A stretch of DNA of 37,710 nucleotides from an uncultured Clostridia bacterium (GCA_947632385.1 CANRPD010000018.1:1-37710), one strand, 5' to 3'; counted from the first letter of the stretch, positions 27,740 to 36,461 are shown. Notes: a model not told the origin generated them from the sequence alone. Numbers and translations are program-made.

Positions 27740-28402
27740 TCATCGATCGACTTGTCCCCCTCGGGGCGGGTTTCTGAACAGGAAGACCTGTTCCTCTTGC
27801 GGATCCGGCTGGACGTATACGAGTTCAAAGCCCTCCAACAGGCGGAGCGCCTCCGAACGGTCATACGGATGCAGGAGCATCCCGCGACGATTCCCGGCTG
27901 TGTACCGGATGCTCCCATCGTCCAGGATCTCATGGGGAAGGGATCGATCGTCCTCCTCCGGCCGATCCAAGGCTACCCAGATCAGGCCGCCCGGCTTGGT
28001 GATGCGGCACAGCTCCGTCAGCGCCCGTTTTGCATCGGCCACGCACATGTGGTCCAGCACGGAGTTCGCCACCACGCCGTCAAAAAAGCCGTCCGGATAC
28101 CCGGTGGCCAAAATGTCGGCGGTCTTTACGCGGGACCCGTCAAAGCCGTAGTGCTCCAGCCCCATGCGGGTGAATCCTGCCGCCGAAGGAGCGACGTCGA
28201 AGCTGTACACTTCGAATCCGTTGGAGGCCAGGGCCAGGGAAAACCCGCCGTATCCGCAGGCGGCGTCACAGACCCGGACCACGCCCTTTTCCTTCAGCAG
28301 GTCGATGGCATGTGACTTTAGCCGATAGAAGCGTTCCAGATACGTCAGCAGTGCGTTGCCGTCCTCCTGCGACCAAAGCTCTTCCCAGAGATTTCCATTC
28401 AT
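27740..28402 (-). CDS. Class I SAM-dependent methyltransferase
   Basis: This is a 220-residue Rossmann-fold methyltransferase. The SAM-binding motif I is DAACGYGGFSLAL (about residues 45-57), followed by a motif II Asp in SFDVAPSA. A later segment FDGVVANSVLDHM and RITKPGGLIWVAL match motifs post-I to III of the small-molecule or tRNA-modifying class. The ATG at 28402 has GGAGG a few bases upstream; a 20-residue extension is rejected because it crosses the promoter. It is divergent from the MATE gene. The methyl acceptor is unknown. Confidence 0.88.
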   Translation of the reverse strand: MNGNLWEELWSQEDGNALLTYLERFYRLKSHAIDLLKEKGVVRVCDAACGYGGFSLALASNGFEVYSFDVAPSAAGFTRMGLEHYGFDGSRVKTADILATGYPDGFFDGVVANSVLDHMCVADAKRALTELCRITKPGGLIWVALDRPEEDDRSLPHEILDDGSIRYTAGNRRGMLLHPYDRSEALRLLEGFELVYVQPDPQEEQVFLFRNPPRGGQVDR

Positions 28403-28433
28403 CCAGATCCCTCCAAAAGCGTGATATTCCCGC

Positions 28434-28462
28434 ATTATACCGCGAAGCACCGGGAAAGTCAA
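28434..28462 (-). promoter_or_regulatory. Promoter of the methyltransferase gene
   Basis: On the minus strand TTGACT (28457-28462) and TATAAT (28434-28439) have a 17-bp spacer. It is divergent from the MATE promoter, whose -35 box begins 17 bases beyond. Confidence 0.9.
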
Positions 28463-28478
28463 GGTCCGGGAAAACCCG

Positions 28479-28507
28479 TTGCAATCGGTGGGCCCCTGTG
28501 CTATACT
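28479..28507 (+). promoter_or_regulatory. Promoter of the MATE exporter gene
   Basis: TTGCAA (28479-28484) and TATACT (28502-28507) have a 17-bp spacer. The expected transcript starts near 28514, about 57 nt before the GTG start. Confidence 0.82.
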
Positions 28508-28570
28508 GATTCCTGTATGGGTGGATCAGGGGAATGAGACGCCCCATTTTTCGGAGAGAAGGCGGCAATC

Positions 28571-29956
28571 GTGCAGTGGATCAACGCCCAAAAGATCTGC
28601 AAGGGTATGGAGCTGGGGGAGATCCCGCCCCCCAGGTCCATTTTTCGGGATGTGCTGAAGGTGGCATGGCCTTCGGTGCTGGAATCGTTTTTTGTGAATC
28701 TGGCCGGTCTAGTGGATACCATCATGGTGGGCGGGATCGGTTCCTATGCCATTGCGGCGGTGGGGCTGACCACCCAGCCCAAGTTTTTGGGACTGGCCAT
28801 TTTTCTTTCCTTGAATGTGGCGGTTTCCGCCATTGTGGCCCGACGCAAGGGGGCAGAGGACCGGGAAAGCGCCAACCGGGTGGTGCGCATGCTGCTGTTG
28901 GTGACGTTGGCCCTGGCGGCAGTGATCAGCGTGGTGTTCGTGGTGTTTGCCAGCCCCATCGTGCATTTGGTGGGTTCCCAGCCGGATACCCATGACGCAG
29001 CCGTGGCGTATTTGCGGATCATCATGGGCGGCATGGTCTTCAATGTGGTGTCTCTGGTCCTCAATGCGGCCCAGCGGGGCGCGGGCAATACCCGCATCGC
29101 CATGACCACCAACGTGATCTCCAACAGCGTCAACGTGGTGTTCAATTACCTGCTCATCGGCGGTCATTTCGGCTTTCCCAAGCTGGGTATCCAGGGAGCC
29201 GCCATCGCCACGGTGCTGGGCACGGTATGTGCCTGCGCGTTGAGTCTTCGGTCCGTGCTCAAGGGCGGGTTCATCGACCTGCGCAGCGTCAAGGGTTGGA
29301 TCGCCGACCACATGAGCATCCGGTCGGTGTTCAACGTGGGTTCCAGTGCCTTTGTGGAGCAGATCTGTATGCGCATCGGGTTTTTACTGTTCTCCATGAC
29401 GGTGGCTCGTCTGGGCACAACGGAAATGGCCTCGCACCAGATCGGCATGAACCTGATGAGCATGTCCTTCTCCATTGGCGACGGTTTCTCTGTGGCGGCG
29501 GTGACGCTCATTGGCCAGAGTCTGGGCCGCAGGCGGCCGGATATGGCCAAGATCTACGGCAATGTGTGCCAAAAGATCGGTCTGCTGTGCGCCTGCGTGA
29601 TCTCCACGGTGTACTTTATCTTTGGCAGGAACATCTTCACCCTGTTCACCGATGAAGTCCCCATTTTGAATTATGGCGCTACGATCATGCGGATCCTCAG
29701 TGTCATGCTGTTCCTGCAGATCGAACAGGTGGTGCTCTTCGGATGCCTGCGCGGCGCAGGAGATACCCGGTTTACGGCGCTGGTCTCTCTCATCAGCGTG
29801 ACCTTCATCCGGCCGGGCATGAGCTGGCTGCTGTGCTATCCCTTGGGCTTTGGCCTCATCGGCGCATGGATGGGCACGTTCTGCGACCAGGCGGTGCGGT
29901 TCACTCTGTCCCTGATCCGTTTCCGAAAGGGCCATTGGACGCAATTGAAATTGTAA
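28571..29956 (+). CDS. MATE-family multidrug/metabolite exporter
   Basis: This is a 461-residue inner-membrane transporter with about 12 hydrophobic helices in two similar halves, the normal MATE/NorM layout. The first half has PSVLESFFVNLAGLVDTIMVG and the loop NAAQRGAGNTR; the second has FVEQICMRIGFLLFSM and CLRGAGDTRFTA, which mirror each other. Export of cationic drugs or metabolites against a Na+ or H+ gradient is the family role; the substrate is unknown. The GTG at 28571 has an AAGG-type site; an ATG at 28607 (MELGEIPPP) is an alternative with AAGGG, so the exact start is uncertain. Confidence 0.9.
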   Translation: MQWINAQKICKGMELGEIPPPRSIFRDVLKVAWPSVLESFFVNLAGLVDTIMVGGIGSYAIAAVGLTTQPKFLGLAIFLSLNVAVSAIVARRKGAEDRESANRVVRMLLLVTLALAAVISVVFVVFASPIVHLVGSQPDTHDAAVAYLRIIMGGMVFNVVSLVLNAAQRGAGNTRIAMTTNVISNSVNVVFNYLLIGGHFGFPKLGIQGAAIATVLGTVCACALSLRSVLKGGFIDLRSVKGWIADHMSIRSVFNVGSSAFVEQICMRIGFLLFSMTVARLGTTEMASHQIGMNLMSMSFSIGDGFSVAAVTLIGQSLGRRRPDMAKIYGNVCQKIGLLCACVISTVYFIFGRNIFTLFTDEVPILNYGATIMRILSVMLFLQIEQVVLFGCLRGAGDTRFTALVSLISVTFIRPGMSWLLCYPLGFGLIGAWMGTFCDQAVRFTLSLIRFRKGHWTQLKL

Positions 29957-30065
29957 AAAAAGCGGCATGGGGACGATCTCCTGCAAAAAATTGACAGTCA
30001 TAACGGATTTCTTTCGTGCAAGAATACGTACTGCAAACGCAAAAACACACGAAGGAGAGAAAGGT

Positions 30066-30257
30066 ATGAAGAACAATTCCGTTATGGTCCCCGAGGCCAA
30101 GGAAGCGATGGAGCGTTTTAAGATGGAAGCCGCCAACGAGGTGGGCGTCAGCCTGAAGCAGGGCTACAACGGCGAACTGACCTCCCGTCAGGCCGGCTCC
30201 GTGGGTGGACAGATGGTCAAGAAAATGATCGAGAGCTACGAGAAGGGCCTGAAGTAA
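30066..30257 (+). CDS. Alpha/beta-type small acid-soluble spore protein
   Basis: This is a 63-residue SASP. Such proteins coat DNA in the developing spore, protect it from UV and heat, and are degraded at germination. The family core is visible: EVGVSLKQGYNGELTSRQAGSVGGQMVKKMIE. The second conserved part includes the GGQMVKKMI ending. It has AAGGAGAG before the ATG. A possible sigma-G-like promoter (a CATA-type -35 near 29998 and an AATACGTA-like -10 near 30025) is only suggestive. It ends at a strong bidirectional terminator. This gene marks the organism as a spore former. Confidence 0.95.
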   Translation: MKNNSVMVPEAKEAMERFKMEAANEVGVSLKQGYNGELTSRQAGSVGGQMVKKMIESYEKGLK

Positions 30258-30268
30258 CCCAACAGCCC

Positions 30269-30302
30269 GAAAACGCCCTGCCAAGCCTGGCAGGGCGTTT
30301 TC
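30269..30302. terminator. Bidirectional terminator after the SASP gene
   Basis: Perfect 15-bp arms (30269-30283 with 30288-30302) begin with A-runs and end with T-runs, so both the SASP transcript and the convergent BofC-like transcript can end here. Confidence 0.93.
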
Positions 30303-30734
30303 CTATTCATAATCCTCCAGCACAGCCTTCACTGCAGACATCCCCGTGACCCGCACGCCCTGTTCCAGGTATTCCCGGTCTGCCTGGGGCAGCAGGTACA
30401 CCTGGATGGGTGCGGTGAGGAAAGGTTCGCTCTCCCCGGCCCGAAAGACCCCCACCTGCCCCCGGTACAGCGTGATGAGATACGTCTCCCGGTCCGCTGC
30501 CGGCGTCTCGGAGGCGGGCGGCGCGGTTGATCCCACAGGCTGGGTGGGTTTTTCGCTGGTTTCTTGACTTGCGGCGGCATTTGGACTATAATAGCTGGCG
30601 TAGGCCTGCTGGGCGGTGTTTTCCAGGTCCCGCTTCAGGCCCCGTGCGCTCCAGGCCGTTGCCATTGCAATGGCGGCGACCAAGAGCAGCCATACAGTGG
30701 ATCGCTTTACAGTACCGGCATTGCCGTGTTTCAT
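30303..30734 (-). CDS. BofC-like membrane-anchored protein
   Basis: This is a 143-residue protein with one N-terminal membrane helix (about residues 14-30), a Pro/Thr/Ala-rich linker and a small C-terminal domain. That domain (about residues 85-143: YLITLYRGQVGVFRAG, LPQADREYLEQGV, ending VLEDYE) follows the pattern of the BofC C-terminal domain, which in Bacillus sits in the forespore intermembrane space and restrains SpoIVB, hence pro-sigma-K processing. It lacks BofC's N-terminal domain, so the exact role is not assured. The ATG at 30734 follows a near-perfect ribosome site, GGAGGTGATCC. The gene is convergent with the SASP gene and divergent from the penicillin-binding protein gene. Confidence 0.72.
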   Translation of the reverse strand: MKHGNAGTVKRSTVWLLLVAAIAMATAWSARGLKRDLENTAQQAYASYYSPNAAASQETSEKPTQPVGSTAPPASETPAADRETYLITLYRGQVGVFRAGESEPFLTAPIQVYLLPQADREYLEQGVRVTGMSAVKAVLEDYE

Positions 30735-30811
30735 GGGGATCACCTCCGGGATAGTATGTGCCATTTTCTGGCGGGTATACTGTCTCTGGTTCAGTTGAAA
30801 GGAGGCTGCTT

Positions 30812-33400
30812 ATGCCGCGTAAGGAAGATATGAACAAGTACACCACCGTCTACGACCGACCCGCTTCCCAGCGCACCGAGGGCGAGCTGGCCCAGTCCGC
30901 CGGGGCTACGGCCCGGACCGTGGGCGGCATGGTGTGGAAATTGATCAAGACCGTCTTTTGGGTGGCAGCCATCACCGGGGTGCTGGTGTTTTTGTCCGTG
31001 GCTGCCACCATCCTCAGCTATCGGAACGCGGAGCCCCCCAACATCTCTGCCATGAAGCTCAGCTACTCCAGCATCGTCTATCTGGATGACACGGAGGGCA
31101 ACGCCACGGAATATATGTCCCTGTACGCCAACGAAAACCGGGTGTGGGTGCCCCTGGAGGACATCCCCATCTATATGACCACCGCCCAGATCGCCATTGA
31201 GGATCACCGCTTCATGGAGCACCAGGGCGTGGACTGGAAAGGGACCCTGGGCGCCGTGTACAAGCTGGCCACCGGCATGGAGGGCGGCGGCGGTTCGACG
31301 TTGGACCAGCAGCTCATCAAGAACATCACCGGTGAGAACCGGGTGAGCATCAAGCGCAAGGTCAAGGAGATCTTCACCGCCCTGAACCTGGAGGCCGGAT
31401 ATACCGACGAGACCGGCGTGCACCACGCGGGCTATACCAAGGAGGAGATCCTGGAGGCCTACCTCAACGTGGTCAACTACGGCGGCCAATGCCAGGGCGT
31501 GGAGGCTGCCGCCAACTACTACTTCAACAAATCCATCGGTCAGTGCACCCTGGCGGAGTGCGCCATCATCGCGGGCATCACCCAGAACCCCTACCAGTTC
31601 AACCCCATGCTCTTCCCCGATGAGTGCAAGGAGCGCGCCGAGGACGTGCTGTTCCGCATGAACGAGCTGTCCCAGCAGGGGCTGCTGTCCACCCGGCTGA
31701 CCACCCCCATCACCGAGAGCGAATACCGCGCCGCCCTGGCGGAGCTGGAGCAGATCGACTTTTTGGGTGTGGAGGATGAGGCTTCCAGTGCGGACGCCCC
31801 GGCCGACGATACCGATCCCCGGGTGTGGAACTGGTATATCGACCTCATGTTTGACGATGTGGTCAGCGACCTGATGGACAAGTACGGCTACAGCTACGAC
31901 CTGGCGGTGGATATGATGTACAATGCCGGCTTGGAGATCCACTGCGCCATGGACGCGGGTTTCCAGCGGGACATGGAGAATTTCTTCCTCACCCGCACCG
32001 ACGTCCTGGCCGAGGATCCCGCCATCGAGCTGGGCTTCTATATGATGGACCCCTACACCGGCCGGGTCATGGCCGTGGTGGGCAGCCGGCAGGAGCGCAA
32101 ACAGGTCCGCCTGATGAACTTTGCCACCGATGCCCGCCGGCAGTCCGGCTCCGCCATCAAGCCCGTCAGCCCCTACGCGGTGGGCCTCATCACCGGCGCC
32201 ATCACCTATTCCACCGTCCTCAAGGACCAGCCCCTGCCCGATTATCCCGACAACGGTCCCAGCAACTTCTCCGGCGTGTATACCGAATTCATGAACGTGG
32301 ACGCCGCCATCGAGGAGTCCCAGAACGCCCCGGCGGCCTGGCTGTGCAACGAGGTCACCCCCGAGGCCTGCTATGACTTCCTGGTCAATTCCCTGCACTT
32401 CACCACCCTGGAGGAGGAGGACTCCCACAGCATCGCCGCCATGGCTCTGGGCGGCCAGAGCTGGGGCGTCACCGTCCGGGATCTGGTGTCCGGCTATCAG
32501 ATCTACGCAAACGGCGGGATCTACCACAAGCCCATCACCTACTACTACGTCCGGGACCACGAGGGCAACGTCATCCTGGACAACCGGGCGGACGTCAACC
32601 CCGGCGAGCAGGTCATGTCCCTGGAGAACGCCACGGTGATGAACAAGCTGCTCCAATGCCCGGTCCACGGCGACCGGGGCACCCTCACCGCCTTCTTCAA
32701 CGACATGAGCATCCCCGTCTTTGGCAAGACCGGCACCACCGACGACCGCTACGACCTGTGGACCGTCCTGGGCACGCCCTTCTGCGTGATGGGCCTGTGG
32801 AACGGCTACGAATACAACGACGAGCTCACGGATTCCAACTCCAGCCGCCGCACTCTCCGGGCCCTCACGGATTACCTCCTGGAGCACTACGACTGGTCCT
32901 CCAGCGGGGAGTGGGTCCTCAGCGAGAACGTGGTGTCCCGCACCTTCTGCCGGGACAGCGGCAAGCTGGCCGGCCCCAACTGCACGGACAACGACATCGG
33001 CTGGTACGCCACGGACAACATGCCCGGCACCTGCAACGGCACCACGGACCACGTCACCGGGAAGAACAATTCCCCTTCTCCGTCCCCGTCTCCCTCCGTG
33101 TCGCCTTCTCCTTCGGTGTCGCCCTCTCCGTCTGTGTCGCCGTCGCCCTCGGTGGAGCCCTCGCCCTCCGTGCAGCCCACGCCCAGTCTGGAGCCTCCCG
33201 TTTCCTCCGAACCCCAGCCCCCTGTCTCCAACACGCCCGAACCCCCGGTCTCCTCGGAACCGGAGCCTCCGGAATCCACCGAGCCCGAGCCGCCTGTTTC
33301 CTCCGAGCCCGAACCGCCTGAGCCCCCGGTGTCCTCCGAGCCCTCGGTCCCGGATCCCGGACCCGGCCCGGAAGAGGGTCCCGGCGGCCCGGAGGGTTGA
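30812..33400 (+). CDS. Class A penicillin-binding protein (PBP1a-type)
   Basis: This is an 862-residue bifunctional peptidoglycan synthase. One membrane helix (about residues 44-68) is followed by a GT51 transglycosylase domain with catalytic E130 (EDHRFMEHQG) and GGSTLDQQLIKN, then a transpeptidase domain: S447-A-I-K450, S503-Q-N505 and K639-T-G. The family arrangement is complete. The C-terminal tail (about 752-862) is a Ser/Pro repeat that shifts into Pro/Glu/Ser/Val; such tails often interact with other cell-wall proteins, but this is an inference. The ATG at 30812 has AAAGGAGG. It may be co-transcribed with lysC, whose start is 85 bases after the stop. Confidence 0.96.
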   Translation: MPRKEDMNKYTTVYDRPASQRTEGELAQSAGATARTVGGMVWKLIKTVFWVAAITGVLVFLSVAATILSYRNAEPPNISAMKLSYSSIVYLDDTEGNATEYMSLYANENRVWVPLEDIPIYMTTAQIAIEDHRFMEHQGVDWKGTLGAVYKLATGMEGGGGSTLDQQLIKNITGENRVSIKRKVKEIFTALNLEAGYTDETGVHHAGYTKEEILEAYLNVVNYGGQCQGVEAAANYYFNKSIGQCTLAECAIIAGITQNPYQFNPMLFPDECKERAEDVLFRMNELSQQGLLSTRLTTPITESEYRAALAELEQIDFLGVEDEASSADAPADDTDPRVWNWYIDLMFDDVVSDLMDKYGYSYDLAVDMMYNAGLEIHCAMDAGFQRDMENFFLTRTDVLAEDPAIELGFYMMDPYTGRVMAVVGSRQERKQVRLMNFATDARRQSGSAIKPVSPYAVGLITGAITYSTVLKDQPLPDYPDNGPSNFSGVYTEFMNVDAAIEESQNAPAAWLCNEVTPEACYDFLVNSLHFTTLEEEDSHSIAAMALGGQSWGVTVRDLVSGYQIYANGGIYHKPITYYYVRDHEGNVILDNRADVNPGEQVMSLENATVMNKLLQCPVHGDRGTLTAFFNDMSIPVFGKTGTTDDRYDLWTVLGTPFCVMGLWNGYEYNDELTDSNSSRRTLRALTDYLLEHYDWSSSGEWVLSENVVSRTFCRDSGKLAGPNCTDNDIGWYATDNMPGTCNGTTDHVTGKNNSPSPSPSPSVSPSPSVSPSPSVSPSPSVEPSPSVQPTPSLEPPVSSEPQPPVSNTPEPPVSSEPEPPESTEPEPPVSSEPEPPEPPVSSEPSVPDPGPGPEEGPGGPEG

Positions 33401-33485
33401 CCGCCGGACGGCCTGCGGCATATGCTGAAAGCAGGGTCGTCCTTCGCCGGACGGCCGATGAATGAAGAAAGGTTCTGATCGTTTT

Positions 33486-34697
33486 ATGGCACTGATCGTG
33501 CAGAAGTTTGGCGGGACCTCCGTGGCGGATGCCCAGCGCATCGCCAATGTGGCGGACATCGTCACCCAGGCCTACCGGGCCGGGAACGATGTGATCGCCG
33601 TGGTCTCCGCCCAGGGCGACACCACCGACGACCTGGAGGCCAAGGGCCGGGAGATCGACCCCAGCCCCTCCCGCCGGGAAATGGACGTGCTGGTGGCCGC
33701 CGGGGAACAGATCTCCGCTGCCCTGCTGTCCATGGCCATCCAGCGCATGGGTTTTCCGGCCGTGTCGCTGCTGGGCTGGCAGGTGGGCCTGGAGACCACC
33801 TCCGCCCACGGTGAGGCCCGGATCCGCCGGGTGCGGGAGGACCGCATCCGCAAGGAACTGGACCAGCGGCGCATCGTGGTGGTGGCCGGCTTCCAGGGCA
33901 TCGACCGTTCCGGCGATGTCACCACCATCGGCCGGGGCGGCTCCGACACCAGCGCGGTGGCCATCGCCGCCGCCATGCATGCGGACCTCTGTCAGATCTA
34001 CACCGATGTGGACGGCGTCTACACCGCCGACCCCCGGAAGGTCCCCGGTGCCCGCAAGCTGGACACCATCTCCTACGACGAAATGCTGGAGCTGGCGACC
34101 CTGGGGGCCCAGGTGCTCCACAACCGCTCTGTGGAAATGGCCAAAAAATACAACATCCAGTTGGAAGTGCTTTCCAGCCTCACCCGCAAGCCGGGGACCA
34201 TCGTAAAGGAGAAACGGAACATGGAAAAGATGCTCATCAGCAGCGTGACAAAGGACGAGAATTCCGCCCGGATCTCGGTGATCGGCGTGCCGGACCGGCC
34301 CGGTCTGGCGTTTAAGATCTTCTCCTGCCTGGCGGCCAAGGGCGTCAACGTGGACGTGATCCTCCAGTCCATCGGCCGCAACGGCACCAAGGATATCAGC
34401 TTCACCGTCACCACGGATAAGATGGAAGAGGCCATCGGCCTGCTGCAGGAGCATCTGGAGACCTGGGGCGCCACCTCCATCGTCTCCGACGAAAACGTGG
34501 CCAAGGTGTCCATCGTGGGCGCGGGCATGGAGACCCATCCTGGCGTGGCCGCCCAGATGTTTGAGGCCCTGTTCGGCGAAAACATCAACATCCAGATGAT
34601 CTCCACCAGTGAGATCAAGGTCACGGTGCTGGTGAACAAAAAGGATGCCGACCTGGCGGTGCGGGCCATCCATGAAAAATTTTTCGGCGCCGACTGA
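33486..34697 (+). CDS. lysC: Aspartate kinase
   Basis: This enzyme phosphorylates aspartate, the entry to lysine, threonine, methionine and diaminopimelate, the last for cell walls. It has 403 residues, the length of monofunctional Gram-positive kinases. Catalytic signature KFGGTS is at residues 7-12; VVSAQGDTTD and GRGGSDTSAVAIAAA also fit. Tandem ACT domains (about residues 260-403, e.g. VGAGMETHPGVAAQMFEAL) should bind lysine or threonine as feedback effectors. The ATG at 33486 starts MALIVQKFGG, as in homologues; an in-frame ATG at 33462 adds a non-homologous peptide. AAGAAAGG lies 13 bases upstream, rather far. A direct repeat, CGCCGGACGGCC (33402-33413 and 33445-33456), lies in the gap after the PBP gene. 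Confidence 0.97.
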   Translation: MALIVQKFGGTSVADAQRIANVADIVTQAYRAGNDVIAVVSAQGDTTDDLEAKGREIDPSPSRREMDVLVAAGEQISAALLSMAIQRMGFPAVSLLGWQVGLETTSAHGEARIRRVREDRIRKELDQRRIVVVAGFQGIDRSGDVTTIGRGGSDTSAVAIAAAMHADLCQIYTDVDGVYTADPRKVPGARKLDTISYDEMLELATLGAQVLHNRSVEMAKKYNIQLEVLSSLTRKPGTIVKEKRNMEKMLISSVTKDENSARISVIGVPDRPGLAFKIFSCLAAKGVNVDVILQSIGRNGTKDISFTVTTDKMEEAIGLLQEHLETWGATSIVSDENVAKVSIVGAGMETHPGVAAQMFEALFGENINIQMISTSEIKVTVLVNKKDADLAVRAIHEKFFGAD

Positions 34698-34739
34698 CCT
34701 TTCCTGGACACCCAGACATTGCACACGGTTGCGCGGTCT

Positions 34740-34781
34740 AAAATCACCCCCGGCGGGCACACTGATGCCGGGGGTGATTTT
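34740..34781 (+). terminator. Terminator of lysC
   Basis: Perfect 15-bp arms (34740-34754 with 34767-34781) have A and T edges. The 3' arm contains GGGGGTGAT, which may also serve as the ribosome site of the small gene starting at 34784. Confidence 0.9.
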
Positions 34782-34783
34782 CA

Positions 34784-34975
34784 GTGAACGAGCCGTTTTA
34801 CTGGAGCGGCGGGCCGGTGATGGACCCGCTGCCCATGGGGATGTATCCCATGCTGGACCTGGATCTGCGCTACTACCCGGAGGAGATCCGGGAGGCGCTG
34901 GAGCAGTACCGGGACGAGATCCATTCGGCGGAGGACCTGCGGCGCATCGCGCTGGGTCTGCTGCGCCGGCGTTGA
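34784..34975 (+). CDS. Hypothetical 63-residue protein
   Basis: This short open frame (GTG start) encodes an acidic protein with a Pro/Met/Tyr-rich N-terminal half (PVMDPLPMGMYPMLDLD) and a helical C-terminal half (EEIREALEQYRDEI). No family is recognised, and no signal peptide or membrane helix is seen. The ribosome-site-like GGGGGTGAT five bases upstream is inside the 3' arm of the lysC terminator hairpin, so read-through and translation would be in tension. The helical-looking end suggests a real gene, but length and context leave doubt. Confidence 0.5.
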   Translation: MNEPFYWSGGPVMDPLPMGMYPMLDLDLRYYPEEIREALEQYRDEIHSAEDLRRIALGLLRRR

Positions 34976-35024
34976 GGGGAGGCGGGCAGGGGAGACCTGT
35001 CCGCTTCTTTTTTTGCAAAAAGGG

Positions 35025-35053
35025 TTGCTTTTTCGGCCCAAATGCCGTATAAT
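35025..35053 (+). promoter_or_regulatory. Promoter of tRNA-Leu
   Basis: TTGCTT (35025-35030) and TATAAT (35048-35053) have a 17-bp spacer; the tRNA begins 16 bases after the -10 box. Confidence 0.85.
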
Positions 35054-35068
35054 AACAAGCGGTTTCAA

Positions 35069-35155
35069 GCCGGTGTGTTGGAATTGGCAGACGAGGTGGA
35101 CTCAAAATCCATTGCCAGCGATGGCGTGCGGGTTCAAGTCCCGCCACCGGCACCA
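35069..35155 (+). tRNA. tRNA-Leu (anticodon CAA)
   Basis: This 87-base type II tRNA has a long variable arm. The acceptor stem GCCGGTG pairs with CACCGGC, the anticodon loop CTCAAAA carries CAA (reads UUG), the T loop is GGTTCAAGTCC, and CCA is encoded. It stands alone with its own promoter and terminator. No element remnant is seen beside it. Confidence 0.96.
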
Positions 35156-35159
35156 CTCC

Positions 35160-35203
35160 AGGTGTCCGCAGGGGGGTTCTTTCCCCTGCGAACACCTTTT
35201 TCT
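35160..35203 (+). terminator. Terminator after tRNA-Leu
   Basis: Arms AGGTGT and CGCAGGGG pair with CCCCTGCG and ACACCT across one mismatch, followed by TTTTTCTG. It starts five bases after the tRNA. Confidence 0.9.
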
Positions 35204-35332
35204 GTTTCTGCTTCCCTTGGATCGCCCATCCTTCCGATCATGCGGCTGGACCCCGTTGGTCCAGCTGGCGTGCAGTTTCCGGCAAACCCCAGTACGGAGA
35301 GAAGCAGGAAGGTATCAGATGTGTCCACCCCC

Positions 35333-35379
35333 AAAAAACGCCCCGGTCCCTCCCCTAAAAAGGAGAAAGACCGGGGCGT
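35333..35379 (-). terminator. Terminator of the dehydrogenase gene
   Basis: Perfect 11-bp arms (35338-35348 with 35369-35379) are followed on the minus strand by a six-T run (plus-strand AAAAAA at 35333-35338). It lies just beyond the stop codon at 35385. The stretch 35204-35332 holds nothing I can support. Confidence 0.9.
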
Positions 35380-35384
35380 CCCCC

Positions 35385-36461
35385 TCAAAACACGATGGCC
35401 ACCTTGAGATCCCCATATTTCCCCGACGCGCAGTCAAACGCCTTCTCCCACTCCTCGATGGGGAAGGTCCGGGTGACGACGCCATCCGTCCGCAGGTTGC
35501 CATTGGCGATGTTCTCGATGACGAAGGGATAGCAGTAGGGGCTCAGGTGGGAGCCCAGCACGTCCAGCTCCTTCCGGTCCCCGATGATGGACCAGTCCAC
35601 CGTGGCGGGCTCGCCGAAGACGCTGAACTCCACGAACCGCCCCAGCTTCCGCACCATATTGAGGCCCTGCTGGACGCTGGAGGGATGGCCCGTGGCCTCG
35701 ATGTAGATGTCGCACCCGTACCCCTCCGTCAGGTCCAGCACCTGCTGCACCACATCTTCCTTCCCGGGGTTCATCACCCGGTCCGCGCCGAATTCTTTGG
35801 CCTTCTCCAGCCGGCTGTCGATCATGTCCAGCACGATGAGCTTCGCGGGGTTGTGCATCCGGGCATAGGTCACCATGCCCAGCCCCAGCGTCCCCGCCCC
35901 GGAGATCACCACCACGTCGTCCGGGGTGATCTGCGCCCGGTCCACCGCGTGCTTCGAGCACCCATAGGGCTCGATGAGCAGCGCCTGTTCCAGGGGCAGG
36001 GACTCCGGCACCCGGGAGATCACCGCGGTCTTGGGGTACCGGACGTACTCCGCCATGCCGCCGTTGTTGCCCTTCTGGAACCCAAACGTGGCGTGGGGCT
36101 GGCACATCCAGTACCGCCCGCTCTTGCAGAACCGGCACTCCCCGCAGGGAACGATCTGGTCGGCGGTGATGCGCTCCCCCAGGGAGAACCCCCGCACGTT
36201 TTCGCCCATCTCCACGATGTGCCCCAAAAACTCGTGCCCCGGGATGAACGGCGGCGCCACCCACATGGGCTGCACGCTGTCCCCCCAGAACATGGCGGCG
36301 CCGTGCCAGCACTTCAGGTCCCCGGCGCACACGCCGCAGCCCTCGGTGCGGATGATGATGTCGTCCGGCCCGCACACAGGCGTGGGGTACGACGGCTCAA
36401 AACGGTAGTCGCCCTTTCCATAGGCGACCAGCGCCTTCATGGTCTCCGGAATGTTTCGCAT
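35385..36461 (-). CDS. Zinc-dependent alcohol dehydrogenase, erythritol/threitol-DH-like
   Basis: This is a 358-residue medium-chain, NAD(P)-dependent dehydrogenase. Zinc ligands are visible: C43 in GCGVCAGDL, the PGHE motif, and the structural-zinc loop CGECRFCKSGRYWMC. The nucleotide-binding motif is VVISGAGTLGLGMV. The segment GDLKCWHGAAMFWGD resembles erythritol/L-threitol dehydrogenases, which oxidise four-carbon sugar alcohols. Another polyol, such as sorbitol, is possible. The ATG at 36461 follows GAGGAG. A promoter and a leader hairpin lie immediately upstream. Confidence 0.88.
   Translation of the reverse strand: MRNIPETMKALVAYGKGDYRFEPSYPTPVCGPDDIIIRTEGCGVCAGDLKCWHGAAMFWGDSVQPMWVAPPFIPGHEFLGHIVEMGENVRGFSLGERITADQIVPCGECRFCKSGRYWMCQPHATFGFQKGNNGGMAEYVRYPKTAVISRVPESLPLEQALLIEPYGCSKHAVDRAQITPDDVVVISGAGTLGLGMVTYARMHNPAKLIVLDMIDSRLEKAKEFGADRVMNPGKEDVVQQVLDLTEGYGCDIYIEATGHPSSVQQGLNMVRKLGRFVEFSVFGEPATVDWSIIGDRKELDVLGSHLSPYCYPFVIENIANGNLRTDGVVTRTFPIEEWEKAFDCASGKYGDLKVAIVF

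Noticed and set aside
33401-33485. Lysine riboswitch upstream of aspartokinase
   Set aside because: The gap is 85 bases, less than half of what a lysine riboswitch needs, and shows only a short direct repeat.
30791-33565. A 924-codon open frame antisense to the penicillin-binding protein gene
   Set aside because: It mirrors the GC-biased PBP gene, is rich in Gly/Val/His/Asp without family motifs, and the plus-strand gene has complete catalytic motifs and a strong ribosome site.
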